From: Acetobacter musti
GTDB taxonomy: Bacteria; Pseudomonadota; Alphaproteobacteria; Acetobacterales; Acetobacteraceae
Length of the DNA: 64,000 nt
Direction: 5' to 3'
Assembly (NCBI RefSeq): GCF_011516835.1
Contig: NZ_WOTB01000004.1
Span: forward strand, 1-64,000
Shown: positions 15,957 through 24,875 of the stretch, piece after piece
Position numbering within the stretch: position 1 is the first letter of the stretch
How the letters are laid out: every line of letters begins with the position of its first letter
The notes under the pieces: generated by a model
Database searches by the model: none
Told to the model about the DNA's origin: nothing
The model's input: only the letters and a program-made list of their open reading frames with translations
Program-made: the position numbers and the translations under genes

Positions 15957-17711
15957 ATGGCGACGCGCGATGACAGTCTGACTGTCCGGCCCGGACGCAT
16001 CCAGCATGGCAATCAGGGCGCACGACCGAAATCCTTCGTCGGTGAGGTCATGCGGGCCGCGAAGAAGGCCGGTCATACCGGCACCCGGTTCGGTGCGAAG
16101 GGCAGGGGAGGCGGCGGTGGTTCCCGTTTCGGACGCGGCCGACGCGCGGCGCTGTCCATGCGGCTGCGCAGCAATGCCCGTCGGGTCGTGGTCAAGGCGC
16201 GCGTTGTTCGTCAGCAGGGCACGCGCTTTCGTTCCGCACCGCTCTCCCGGCACATCGCCTACCTCAGGCGCGAGGGCGTCACCCGTGACGGTGCCAGGGC
16301 CCATCTGTTCGATGCCGGGTCCGACGAAGCGGACAGCAAGGCCTTCGCGGAACGTTGTGAAGACGACCGGCACCATTTCCGCTTCATCGTCTCGCCCGAG
16401 GACGCAGCGCGGATGGAGGATCTGCGGGGCTTCGCGCGCGAACTGATGCAGGACATGGAGCGCGACCTGGGCACAAAGCTGGACTGGGTCGGGGTGGATC
16501 ACTGGAACACGGACAATCCGCATGTCCATATCCTGGTGCGTGGGGCGGCCGATGACGGCAAGGATCTGGTGATCAGTCGTGCCTATATCAGCCAGGGCGT
16601 GCGCGACCGCGCCGCCGAACGGGTGACGCTGGAACTGGGTCCGCGCAGCGAGCTGGAAATCCGCACCGCCCTGGAGAGCGAGATTGCCGCCGACCGCTGG
16701 ACCAGCCTCGATCGCGCGTTGCAGGATCTCAGCGACGAGGGCGGAGGTATCGTCGATCTGCGGCCGGGAGCGGGTGCCGAAGACCCGGAACTGCGGCGCC
16801 TGCTGGTCGGCCGGGCGACCAAGCTGGAGGGGCTTGGCCTCGCCGAACGGGTCGGGGTGGCACGCTGGACCCTCAAGCCGGGGCTGGAGGCGACCCTGCG
16901 CGATCTTTCCATCCGGGGCGACATCATCAAAACCATGCACCGCGCTATGTCCGGCCGCGGGGCGGAACCCGATGTCGCGGGTTTCGCGATCCATGGCGAG
17001 ACGCTGGCCGATCCCGTTCTTGGTCGGCTGGTCGAGCGCGGACTGGATGATGAACTCAAGGGCTCCGGTTACGTGGTGATCGCCGGCACCGATGGGCGGA
17101 CGCATCATGTCCGCTTCCCTGATCTGGACCTGACCGGCGATGCCAGGATCGGCGCGATTGTCGAGACCCGGAGTTGGGAAGACACGAAGGGCATGCAGCG
17201 TCTGTCGTTGGCGACGCGTTCGGACTTCACGCTGGCCGAGCAGGTGACGGCACCCGGTGCAACCTGGCTCGATCGCCAGTTACTCGCCAAAGAGCCGGCA
17301 CTAGCCAATGGGGGCTTCGGCGCGGAGGTCCGCGCGGCGATGGCGCAACGAATTGATCATCTCGCCTCCGAGGGGCTGGTCCGGCGGCAGGGCGAGCGTG
17401 TGGTGTTTGCACCCGACCTGATCGGTACCCTGCGCCAGCGCGATCTCGATCAGGCGGTCGCCAGATTGGCAGCGCAGACCGGGTTGGAACACCGGCCCGC
17501 GAAGGAAGGCGAGATCGTCTCGGGGGTCTATCGCCAGCGGGTGGCCCTGTCCTCGGGGCGGTTCGCCATGGTCGATGACGGGCTGGGCTTCCAGCTCGTG
17601 CCGTGGCGTCCGGCGCTGGAGCAGAAGCTCGGGCGGCAGATCTCCGGCACTATGTCGCCGGGCGGCGGTGTCGACTGGAATTTCGGGCGTAAGCGCGGGC
17701 TCGGGATTTGA
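15957..17711 (+). CDS. Conjugative relaxase, VirD2-like with DUF3363
   Basis: A 584-residue protein that should nick and carry the transferred strand. The N-terminal 90 residues are Gly/Arg-rich. The relaxase core follows: a candidate catalytic Tyr in SRHIAYLRREGVTRDG near residue 102 and the metal-binding triad region VDHWNTDNPHVHILVRG near residue 185. The C-terminal half (about 270-584) is the DUF3363 region. ATG 15957 has GGAGAG upstream; the longer frame to 15846 is unlikely. The 246-bp GC-rich spacer before it (15711-15956) is the likeliest place for oriT, but no known nic sequence was recognised. Confidence 0.87.
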   Translation: MATRDDSLTVRPGRIQHGNQGARPKSFVGEVMRAAKKAGHTGTRFGAKGRGGGGGSRFGRGRRAALSMRLRSNARRVVVKARVVRQQGTRFRSAPLSRHIAYLRREGVTRDGARAHLFDAGSDEADSKAFAERCEDDRHHFRFIVSPEDAARMEDLRGFARELMQDMERDLGTKLDWVGVDHWNTDNPHVHILVRGAADDGKDLVISRAYISQGVRDRAAERVTLELGPRSELEIRTALESEIAADRWTSLDRALQDLSDEGGGIVDLRPGAGAEDPELRRLLVGRATKLEGLGLAERVGVARWTLKPGLEATLRDLSIRGDIIKTMHRAMSGRGAEPDVAGFAIHGETLADPVLGRLVERGLDDELKGSGYVVIAGTDGRTHHVRFPDLDLTGDARIGAIVETRSWEDTKGMQRLSLATRSDFTLAEQVTAPGATWLDRQLLAKEPALANGGFGAEVRAAMAQRIDHLASEGLVRRQGERVVFAPDLIGTLRQRDLDQAVARLAAQTGLEHRPAKEGEIVSGVYRQRVALSSGRFAMVDDGLGFQLVPWRPALEQKLGRQISGTMSPGGGVDWNFGRKRGLGI

Positions 17712-17740
17712 TGTCGGCTGGCTCGCCTGCGGGTTTTCGG

Positions 17741-17770
17741 CTGACAAAGCGGGTGCTTCATAAGTATGAT
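17741..17770 (+). promoter_or_regulatory. Promoter of the ParDE-type pair
   Basis: CTGACA (17741-17746) and TATGAT (17765-17770) are separated by 18 bases, close to the sigma-70 consensus. They lie 30 bases ahead of the antitoxin start, downstream of the relaxase gene. Confidence 0.55.
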
Positions 17771-17800
17771 AAAATATGCTCGCTTGGGAGGAGCCGCCTT

Positions 17801-18073
17801 ATGTCCACAATCGAACGTATGACCATCACCGTGCCGTCCGAGATGGCGGCGACTCTGCGCCAGTCCGTCGATGGCGGCGAATATGCCTCGACCAGCGAGG
17901 TGGTGCGGGAGGCATTGCGCGAATGGATGCGCCGGCGCGATACCGACCGCCGCGATCTCGACACCTTGCGCGAGGCGATCAGGATGGGCGACGAGAGCGG
18001 GTCGAGCATCCCGGCCGAGACCGTCTTCGCCGAATTGCGTGACGTGATCGCTCGCCGTCGCGCGCAGGGATGA
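17801..18073 (+). CDS. parD: ParD-like antitoxin (CopG/RHH)
   Basis: A 90-residue antitoxin with an N-terminal ribbon-helix-helix DNA-binding domain (MTITVPSEMAATLRQSVDGG, then STSEVVREALREWMRRR). A C-terminal toxin-wrapping tail (LREAIRMGDESGSSIPAETV) has the usual GxxSG-type pattern. It would neutralise the toxin encoded next and repress the shared promoter. The start 17801 is preceded by GGGAGGAG; the longer frame is rejected because it runs through the promoter. Confidence 0.85.
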   Translation: MSTIERMTITVPSEMAATLRQSVDGGEYASTSEVVREALREWMRRRDTDRRDLDTLREAIRMGDESGSSIPAETVFAELRDVIARRRAQG

Positions 18074-18363
18074 AACGGCTCGGCTTCGCTCCGGCAGCGC
18101 GTGCCGACCTTCTGGAGATTGCGCTCTATATCGCCGAAGACAATCCCGATCGGGCCATGAGTTTCGTTGCCGAGCTAGAAGCGAAGGCCGCCGTTGCGGC
18201 TGAGCATCCGGGGAGCTTTCCGGCGCGCGATGAGATCAGTCCCGGATTGAGGGTCATTGTTCACGGCCGCTACCTGCTGTTCTACCGTGAACTGGCCGAC
18301 GAGGTACGCATCGTCCGTGTGCTTCATGGCGCACGGGATCTGCCGCAGGTGTTCGACTCATAA
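18070..18363 (+). CDS. parE: ParE-like toxin (RelE/ParE family)
   Basis: A 97-residue toxin of the RelE/ParE superfamily. Landmarks are the start MKRLGFAPAARADLLEIALY with IAEDNPDRAMSF, and the C-terminal strand pair HGRYLLFYRE and VRIVRVLHGARD. ParE members poison gyrase, whereas RelE members cleave mRNA; the sequence favours the ParE branch but does not prove the target. It overlaps its antitoxin by ATGA. The pair probably stabilises the element. Confidence 0.85.
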   Translation: MKRLGFAPAARADLLEIALYIAEDNPDRAMSFVAELEAKAAVAAEHPGSFPARDEISPGLRVIVHGRYLLFYRELADEVRIVRVLHGARDLPQVFDS

Positions 18364-18526
18364 AATCAGGGGTTTCCCATAGGATCGCGCGCAGCCGTCG
18401 CCAGTGACAATGAACTTCGCCGCCATCACGACGATCAGAACGTGGAGGCGATCATCAGGCGGAGGCATTTTTACCGTACCGGGTTCTTCTCCACATGCGA
18501 CGACAAGGCGATCGGAGTTTCTCAGC

Positions 18527-18727
18527 ATGACAGGGCGAAATAAGGTGCCATCGACCTGTTATCCGGCCACTCGCCAAGATGAGCGCACGCTTGTCGAGTT
18601 GCTGGAACAGGGCGAGCGAAGCGGCGTCAGCAGGCGCACGATTCTCGATATTCTTGCCGCCGTGCAGGCGGACAGGCAGGCCGTCCGTTTATTGTCCGCG
18701 CCTATCCGGCGGCCCGAGACGTCATAA
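18527..18727 (+). CDS. Small protein resembling an antitoxin tail
   Basis: Between parE and traG (18364-18774) a 66-residue frame starts at ATG 18527. Its second half, LVELLEQGERSGVSRRTIL followed by DILAAVQADRQ, resembles the C-terminal toxin-binding tail of ParD-like antitoxins, but no RHH domain precedes it. It could be a decayed or solitary antitoxin. The ribosome site is weak (GGAG at 18514). The remaining spacer shows nothing else. Confidence 0.35.
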   Translation: MTGRNKVPSTCYPATRQDERTLVELLEQGERSGVSRRTILDILAAVQADRQAVRLLSAPIRRPETS

Positions 18728-18774
18728 TTAGATCTTGAACGCTGGCGAAGCGAGCCGTTTGGTCGGTTCCTGTC

Positions 18775-20757
18775 ATGAACCAGACCAAGATCCTCTGGGG
18801 CTCGGTGTGTGCGGTAAGCACCGTGATCCTCGCCTTCTCCTGGGCCGCGACGCAGTGGACTGCATGGCGGCTCGGCTTCCAGACGCAGCTTGGTGCTCCG
18901 TGGTTCACGCTGCTCGGCTGGCCGGTCTATTATCCGCCGGAGTTCTTCTGGTGGTGGTTCGCCTACGACGCATACGCTCCGGACATCTTCACCATCGGCG
19001 GTTACATTGCGGGCTCAGGTGGGATTGTTGCTGTGATCGTCGCGATCACGATGTCCGTGTGGCGTGCCCGCGAGAAGAAACGCGCCACCACTTATGGTTC
19101 AGCGCATTGGGCCGACCCGCGCGAGATCCGGCGCGCCGGATTGCTCGCGCCCGATGGCGTGGTGCTAGGCCGTTCGGCTGATACCTATCTCCGCCATGAC
19201 GGGCCGGAGCATGTGCTGTGCTTTGCGCCCACCCGCTCGGGCAAGGGGGTGGGACTGGTGGTGCCGACGCTGCTGACCTGGCCGGGCTCCGTCATCGTCC
19301 ATGACATCAAGGGCGAGAACTGGACGCTGACCGCCGGCTGGCGCTCCCGCTTTGGTCGGGTGCTGCTGTTCGATCCGACCAACCCTGCCAGCGCCGCCTA
19401 CAATCCGCTGCTGGAGGTCCGGCGCGGCGAGCGGGAAGTCCGCGACGTGCAGAACATCGCCGACGTGCTGGTCGATCCCGAGGGCGCCCTTGAGAAGCGG
19501 AACCACTGGGAAAAGACCAGCCACGCCCTGCTGGTCGGCACCATTCTGCATGTCCTCTATGCCGAGGAAGACAAGACCCTGGCCGGGGTGGCCAATTTCC
19601 TCTCCGACCCGAAACGGGCGATCGAGACCACACTGCGCGCCATGATGACCACGCCCCATCTCGGCGCGAAGGGCGTGCATCCGGTAGTCGCCAGTTCGGC
19701 GAGAGAACTGCTCAACAAGAGCGACAATGAGCGCTCGGGCGTGCTGTCCACCGCCATGTCGTTCCTTGGCCTCTATCGCGATCCGGTCGTGGCGCATGTG
19801 ACGCGCCGCTGCGACTGGCGGATCCGCGACCTTGTCGCCGGCACCCATCCGGCAACGTTGTATCTGGTGGTGCCGCCCTCGGATATCAGCCGCACCAAGC
19901 CGCTGGTGCGGCTGGTGCTGAATCAGATCGGCCGCCGGTTGACCGAGGAACTGGAGGCGAAGCGGCGCCATCGCCTGCTATTGATGCTCGACGAGTTTCC
20001 GGCGCTGGGGCGGCTGGATTTCTTCGAGAGCGCGCTGGCCTTCATGGCGGGCTACGGCATCAAGAGCTTCCTGATCGGCCAGAGCCTGAACCAGATCGAG
20101 AAAGCCTATGGCCAGAATAATTCGATCCTCGACAACTGCCATGTCCGGGTCAGCTTCGCGACCAACGATGAACGAACCGCCAAACGGGTTTCGGACGCGC
20201 TCGGCACCGCGACCGAGATCCGCGACGCAAAAAACTATGCCGGGCATCGTCTGTCGCCGTGGCTCGGGCATCTGATGGTGACGCGCCATGAGACGGCACG
20301 GCCCTTGCTCACGCCCGGCGAGATCATGCAGCTTCCCCCTGACGAGGAACTGGTGCTGGTGTCTGGTTGCCCGCCGATCCGGGGACGCAAGGCGCGCTAT
20401 TTCGAGGATGCCGAACTGGCCGCGCGCATTCTCCCGCCACCCCGATTCGAGCCGCCGCCGTCTCCAGAGGGAACGCCGCCCCTCGGACCGCAGCCGTCGG
20501 GCGACTGGGCCGACGTGGTGCAGCCGGCGACACAGGATAACGGAGACGACGACCCGGCCAATGCGGGCATCCGTCGTGAGCCGGAACTGCCGGAACAGGA
20601 AGAGGTGGTGCAGGCGCCGAGGAAGCCGGTCCATGAATTCGACCCACCCGAGGATGAGCCCGAAGATGACGCGACGCGGGGGCAAATCCTGCGACACGCG
20701 GAGCGGGCTCTCGCGCGGCAGGTGTCGCTCGATCCCGGCGACAGGATGGGGCTATGA
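18775..20757 (+). CDS. traG: TraG/VirD4 coupling protein
   Basis: A 660-residue type IV coupling protein, the inner-membrane ATPase that brings the relaxase-DNA complex to the secretion channel. Membrane segments lie at about residues 8-28 and 75-100. Walker A is CFAPTRSGKGVGLVVPTLL near residue 145 and Walker B is LLLMLDEFPALGRLDFF near residue 403. The segment FLIGQSLNQIEKAYG follows as in TraG. The C-terminal 90 residues are acidic and Pro-rich. It overlaps the CopG gene by ATGA. Confidence 0.93.
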   Translation: MNQTKILWGSVCAVSTVILAFSWAATQWTAWRLGFQTQLGAPWFTLLGWPVYYPPEFFWWWFAYDAYAPDIFTIGGYIAGSGGIVAVIVAITMSVWRAREKKRATTYGSAHWADPREIRRAGLLAPDGVVLGRSADTYLRHDGPEHVLCFAPTRSGKGVGLVVPTLLTWPGSVIVHDIKGENWTLTAGWRSRFGRVLLFDPTNPASAAYNPLLEVRRGEREVRDVQNIADVLVDPEGALEKRNHWEKTSHALLVGTILHVLYAEEDKTLAGVANFLSDPKRAIETTLRAMMTTPHLGAKGVHPVVASSARELLNKSDNERSGVLSTAMSFLGLYRDPVVAHVTRRCDWRIRDLVAGTHPATLYLVVPPSDISRTKPLVRLVLNQIGRRLTEELEAKRRHRLLLMLDEFPALGRLDFFESALAFMAGYGIKSFLIGQSLNQIEKAYGQNNSILDNCHVRVSFATNDERTAKRVSDALGTATEIRDAKNYAGHRLSPWLGHLMVTRHETARPLLTPGEIMQLPPDEELVLVSGCPPIRGRKARYFEDAELAARILPPPRFEPPPSPEGTPPLGPQPSGDWADVVQPATQDNGDDDPANAGIRREPELPEQEEVVQAPRKPVHEFDPPEDEPEDDATRGQILRHAERALARQVSLDPGDRMGL

Positions 20758-21215
20758 CCAGGATGCGGATCAAACACACGATCCGGCTACCCGCCGATCT
20801 CAGTGTCAGGCTAGCCGATTACGCCGCCCGGAAGAAGGTATCGCAGGCGCTGATCGTGGAGACGGCGCTGGCGTCCTTCCTGTCACCAGACGGGCCCGAA
20901 CGGCTGGAAGCGGCGCTCGCCCGGCGGCTCGACCGGATGACGCGGCAGTTGGAGCGCATGGAGCGACGGGTGACGATCGCCAACGAGTCTCTGGCCGTGT
21001 TCGTCCGGTTCTGGCTGACCAGTACGCCGCCGTTGCCGGATGCGGCCCTTGCCGCAGCGCAGAGCAAGGGGCGGGAGCGGTATGACGGGTTCATTGAGGC
21101 AGTCGGGCGCAGGCTCGCCAGAGGGAAGACGCTGGACGACGAGGTGAGGCTGGACGTGGGGCTAGGTGAGCAGGGGCAGGATGCCCCTGACCCGAAAGAC
21201 AATCTTGTAACGTGA
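20754..21215 (+). CDS. CopG-family RHH protein
   Basis: A 153-residue protein with an N-terminal RHH domain (IKHTIRLPADLSVRLADYAA, then VSQALIVETALASFL). A helical middle follows (LARRLDRMTRQLERMERRV) that may form a coiled coil. It is a constant companion of traG in this type of element, where it normally precedes trbB directly. Here about 4.9 kb of unrelated genes separate the two. Likely a transfer-gene regulator; this role is inferred. Confidence 0.8.
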   Translation: MTRMRIKHTIRLPADLSVRLADYAARKKVSQALIVETALASFLSPDGPERLEAALARRLDRMTRQLERMERRVTIANESLAVFVRFWLTSTPPLPDAALAAAQSKGRERYDGFIEAVGRRLARGKTLDDEVRLDVGLGEQGQDAPDPKDNLVT

Positions 21216-21325
21216 TGTCTGGGTTGGGGGGGATGGAGACTGTCTGCTTTGGGGCGGCAGCCTTGTAAAAGCAGACCGACGAAATGCATTTCCTGGTGTT
21301 CGGCCTTCAGGGAAGCGTGCTATTT

Positions 21326-22483
21326 CTATCGAAAAAGCAGGTAATCCCCAGTCATTTTACCTTGTTGCTCCAAGTGTTTTCCATATGTGACTTGGGGTAA
21401 TTCCCATCGTGCAAGTGCGCACAGTACGTCTTTCGGTGAGGCGGCCAGTGCCTCAGCAAGAGCCAACGCATTAGCTGCGGCTTTAGAGGTGCTGGCAGCT
21501 GTATGCGGTCGCGGGATCGAGGCGGCGTCTCCCAAAATCAGCGCACGTCCGGCTATCATGTGATCTGAAGCAAGGTCACGGATGGACTGAACATACGGCT
21601 GTCTGGTTGCTCCGACGATTTCACGGAACGCTTGAGGGAGAAAAGTCTCCGCTTCATTGTGCACATGCGTTATCCAGAAAGGGGCCAATGACCCTTCCGG
21701 CACGGCGTAATCCCGTCGCTTGCCGTTACGGTCCGTCATGATTGCCGCGCGCTGCTCGTCTGTGGCGACCCGGTACCACACCCAGTTATAAAAACGATGA
21801 CCATTGCGGGTATCATTGCCGACTCCTGGAACAAGGTAGCCAAGAATATGGGAGCCCTGGCTGTTGGCAAAGCCGAAATCTCCGGCCAGCGCGTCCCGGG
21901 AAAACGGCGGAAGGTCCTGTTCTGGAAGCAACCCTCTCCAGGCGATATAGCCCGCGTAAACAGGTTTCAGATCCGGCCAAAGTTGAGAGCGGACCGTCGA
22001 ATTACCACCGTCGGCTCCCACCAGCAAATCGCCAGTCTCGCGCGAGCCGTCTGAGAAGATAGCCGTCACAGTCGCTGTGTTTTCATCCTGTTCAATCCGT
22101 TCCAGAATCCTGCCTCGATGATAATGGGCGTTACCAAAGGCCGATTTCAGGCGGGTATAGATCAGCGACCAGGAGGTTTGCATCTGGGGCATGAACTGTT
22201 TTGACTGAATCGAACCGTCCGGGCGCAATACCGTCCTGTACGCCGAGCGAACCCCCAGATGATCCTCATCCAGCGTGACACCGGCGCGCCGGAAAACTTC
22301 GATCACGTCAGGCTGAAGAACAATACCGCCGCCACGGCTGTCCAGATCTCCCTCTGAGCGTTCAAAAACATCGACGTCCCAACCGATGGTTTGCAGCATT
22401 ACGGCGGCGAATAGGCCACCCAGTGATCCGCCAATAATGAGGGCGCGACGTTTGGGTGGGGGCTGGATCAGTGCATAGTTCAT
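21326..22483 (-). CDS. FAD-dependent monooxygenase
   Basis: A 385-residue aromatic-ring hydroxylase-type flavoprotein. The dinucleotide-binding motif is ALIIGGSLGGLFAA near residue 14, the DG motif is LLVGADGGNSTVR near 160, and the GD motif RALILGDAASIPRPHTAA lies near 300. It resembles the 2,6-dihydroxypyridine hydroxylase/PhzS-like group; the substrate is unknown. The start at 22483 is chosen for AAGGGAG upstream. It is divergent from the old yellow enzyme gene, with a palindrome in the shared promoter region. Confidence 0.85.
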   Translation of the reverse strand: MNYALIQPPPKRRALIIGGSLGGLFAAVMLQTIGWDVDVFERSEGDLDSRGGGIVLQPDVIEVFRRAGVTLDEDHLGVRSAYRTVLRPDGSIQSKQFMPQMQTSWSLIYTRLKSAFGNAHYHRGRILERIEQDENTATVTAIFSDGSRETGDLLVGADGGNSTVRSQLWPDLKPVYAGYIAWRGLLPEQDLPPFSRDALAGDFGFANSQGSHILGYLVPGVGNDTRNGHRFYNWVWYRVATDEQRAAIMTDRNGKRRDYAVPEGSLAPFWITHVHNEAETFLPQAFREIVGATRQPYVQSIRDLASDHMIAGRALILGDAASIPRPHTAASTSKAAANALALAEALAASPKDVLCALARWELPQVTYGKHLEQQGKMTGDYLLFR

Positions 22484-22581
22484 CGGTCGTCTCCCTTGTG
22501 AGCAGGGGTAAACTGCGCCACGTCGACACCGACGATAAGGCAGGCAATTTGGCGATGTTCTTTGCACAGGATGCAATAGCT

Positions 22582-22608
22582 CCATCGTTGCGTATCACGC
22601 AAAGATGG
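22582..22608. promoter_or_regulatory. 27-bp palindrome in divergent promoter region
   Basis: Arms CCATCGTTGCGT (22582-22593) and ACGCAAAGATGG (22597-22608) match at 11 of 12 positions around a 3-base centre. It lies midway between the FAD monooxygenase and old yellow enzyme starts, a likely binding site for a dimeric regulator such as the nearby LysR protein. Confidence 0.5.
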
Positions 22609-22693
22609 TCTCGGAAATCAGGTAATTATCGTCACATTGTATCGGCGCGATCATGGTCTCGTCAGCAACACTGATCTTTCAGGAGATCTCACC

Positions 22694-23827
22694 ATGGTCA
22701 CGAACCAGACTGCTTCCACCCTGTTTTCCCCCCTCAAGATCGCCGGCCTGTCATTGCCGCATCGGATCGTCATGGCCCCCTTGACCCGCTCTCGTGCGGG
22801 TCAGGGTAATGTCCCGAGCGCTCTGAACGTTGAATATTATCGCCAGCGTTCCAGCGCTGCCCTGGTTATCACCGAGGCCACGCAAATTTCTCAGCAAGGG
22901 CAGGGCTACGCCTGGACACCAGGCATTCATACGGACGACCAGATTGCCGGATGGTCCCGGGTCGCCGAAGCCGTCCACGCGCAGGGTGGTCGTATCATCA
23001 TGCAGCTCTGGCATGTGGGCCGTGTGTCGCATCCTTCATTTCAGCCGGATGGCGCATTGCCGGTGGCACCTACGGCGATGCCGGTGCCCGGAAAGACCTT
23101 CATCGTCGACGATAATGGCAACGGAACCTGGGCTGACGTACCAGTTCCGCAGGAATTAAGCCCGGACGGTATCGCCGCAATTGTCTCCGACTATGTGTCT
23201 GCCGCACGAAACGCGATCACTGGAGGGATGGATGGCGTGGAAATACACGCTGCCAACGGTTACCTGATCGATCAGTTCATTAACAGTGAGAGCAATCACC
23301 GCACCGACGCTTACGGCGGCAGTATCGAGAACCGTGCCCGTCTGCTGTTTGAGATTGTAGATGCCGTGATGGCTGCGATCGGGGATGTGCCCGTAGGCGT
23401 GCGTCTGACGCCCTTGGGACGCTTCATGGGAATGGGTGACGACACACCTGAGGAGACATTCGGTTATATTGCCTCAGAACTTGATCGTCGGAAAATCGCC
23501 TATCTGCATGTGGTTGAGCCCACCACGCTAGGCACCGAAACTGCCTCTGCGGCAGATCCGAAGAGCGAAGCGATTGTGCGACTCCTTCGGCAGCGTTTTT
23601 CCGGCGTGATGATGTTGGCTGGCGGATATGATCAGGTAACGGCTGAAAAGGCTCTGTCCGCAGGGCGCGGTGATGTCATCGCATTCGGAAAGCTGTTTCT
23701 TGCAAATCCAGATTTGCCCGAGCGTTTTGCGAATAACGCCCCGCTGAACGAAGCTGATCGGGCCACATTCTTCGGTGGTGACGCCCACGGTTACACGGAT
23801 TATCCAACGCGGACCGTTTCTGCTTGA
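22694..23827 (+). CDS. Alkene reductase, old yellow enzyme family
   Basis: A 377-residue FMN-dependent ene-reductase that uses NAD(P)H to reduce activated double bonds, quinones or nitro compounds. Landmarks are LFSPLKIAGLSLPHRIVMAP at the start, QLWHVGRVSHPS near 103, the substrate-binding pair in EIHAANGYLIDQF near 185, RTDAYGGSIENRARL after it, and FGKLFLANPDLPER near the C-terminus. Length is normal. AGGAG precedes ATG 22694. Convergent with the LysR gene, with 2 bases between stops. Confidence 0.93.
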   Translation: MVTNQTASTLFSPLKIAGLSLPHRIVMAPLTRSRAGQGNVPSALNVEYYRQRSSAALVITEATQISQQGQGYAWTPGIHTDDQIAGWSRVAEAVHAQGGRIIMQLWHVGRVSHPSFQPDGALPVAPTAMPVPGKTFIVDDNGNGTWADVPVPQELSPDGIAAIVSDYVSAARNAITGGMDGVEIHAANGYLIDQFINSESNHRTDAYGGSIENRARLLFEIVDAVMAAIGDVPVGVRLTPLGRFMGMGDDTPEETFGYIASELDRRKIAYLHVVEPTTLGTETASAADPKSEAIVRLLRQRFSGVMMLAGGYDQVTAEKALSAGRGDVIAFGKLFLANPDLPERFANNAPLNEADRATFFGGDAHGYTDYPTRTVSA

Positions 23828-23829
23828 GC

Positions 23830-24777
23830 TTACGAAGATGCGACATCGGGGCCGTTGCACGCAAAGCGGTCCCAATAGGGTGGCATACCAAAATGATCGA
23901 TCAGAAAATCAAGAAAGCTGGCCACCTTCTTCGAACCGCGCCGATTGGCCAGATAGACGGCCGAGATTGCGCCCTCCTCGGCATTCGGAGAGGGCGACCA
24001 TTCTTTAAGGACAGGAACCAGACGTCCCGCCGCGATGTCCGGGCCGACCAGCCAGGTTGGCATCAGAAGTAAACCCGCGCCGCCGATCGCCGCTTCGCGC
24101 AGGACTTCCGATCCATTGGCGCGTAAATGACCCGACACAGGCACTTTTTGACGTTTGCCATCACGTGACAGGGTCCAGCTATTGTCGCTCGTCAGGTAAT
24201 CGAACAACAGGCATTGGTGAGTGGAAAGATCTGAAGGCACCAATGGCACGCCATGTTGCCCTATATAATCCGGACTGGCGCAAATAATACGACGATGCGG
24301 TGCCAGTTTGCGGGCAATCAGACTGGGGGTGTTCAAGGGGCCGAGCCGGATGGCGATATCAATACGATCCTCCACCAGATTGACGGGCGTATCAGTCAGT
24401 TGGATGTCGAGGCGCATTTGCGGGCATTGTTGGAAATAGGCAGGCAGAGCCGGGGCGACATGCAGCCGCCCGAAAGCCACCGGCATCGACACGCGAAGAT
24501 GCCCGCTTGGCGGTCCCGAAAGTTCGCTGACAGACCGATCGGCAGTATTAAGGTCATCAAGAATACGTCTGCAGTCTTCATAATATTGTTGACCCGCCTC
24601 TGTCAGTGTTACGCTACGGGTCGAGCGATTCATGAGCAATGTTCCAAGGGACTCTTCGAGCGCATTCAGTTGTCGTGTTAACGACGACGGTGCCAGTCCC
24701 AGCTTGCGGGCGGCCGGTGCAAATCCGCCATGATCCACGACAGCGACGAACGCACTGAGGGCAGCAAACCTGTCCAT
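23830..24777 (-). CDS. LysR-family regulator
   Basis: A 315-residue LysR-type regulator. The winged HTH is at residues 1-60 (FAALSAFVAVVDHGGFAPAA, then SLTRQLNALEESLGTLLMNR). The effector-binding domain follows from about residue 90. It belongs to the subgroup that often controls neighbouring oxidoreductases and is the likely regulator of the adjacent old yellow enzyme, monooxygenase and DsbA-type genes. The upstream spacer to the DsbA gene is 98 bases and divergent. Confidence 0.9.
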   Translation of the reverse strand: MDRFAALSAFVAVVDHGGFAPAARKLGLAPSSLTRQLNALEESLGTLLMNRSTRSVTLTEAGQQYYEDCRRILDDLNTADRSVSELSGPPSGHLRVSMPVAFGRLHVAPALPAYFQQCPQMRLDIQLTDTPVNLVEDRIDIAIRLGPLNTPSLIARKLAPHRRIICASPDYIGQHGVPLVPSDLSTHQCLLFDYLTSDNSWTLSRDGKRQKVPVSGHLRANGSEVLREAAIGGAGLLLMPTWLVGPDIAAGRLVPVLKEWSPSPNAEEGAISAVYLANRRGSKKVASFLDFLIDHFGMPPYWDRFACNGPDVASS

Positions 24778-24875
24778 GAGTCACCTTTGCATTTCCCGCA
24801 ACAAACATAGCAGAAAATACATCATTATCATGCGACAGTGTAAGAGCGAAGTTAGGTGAGAAAAGGAGACATCAC

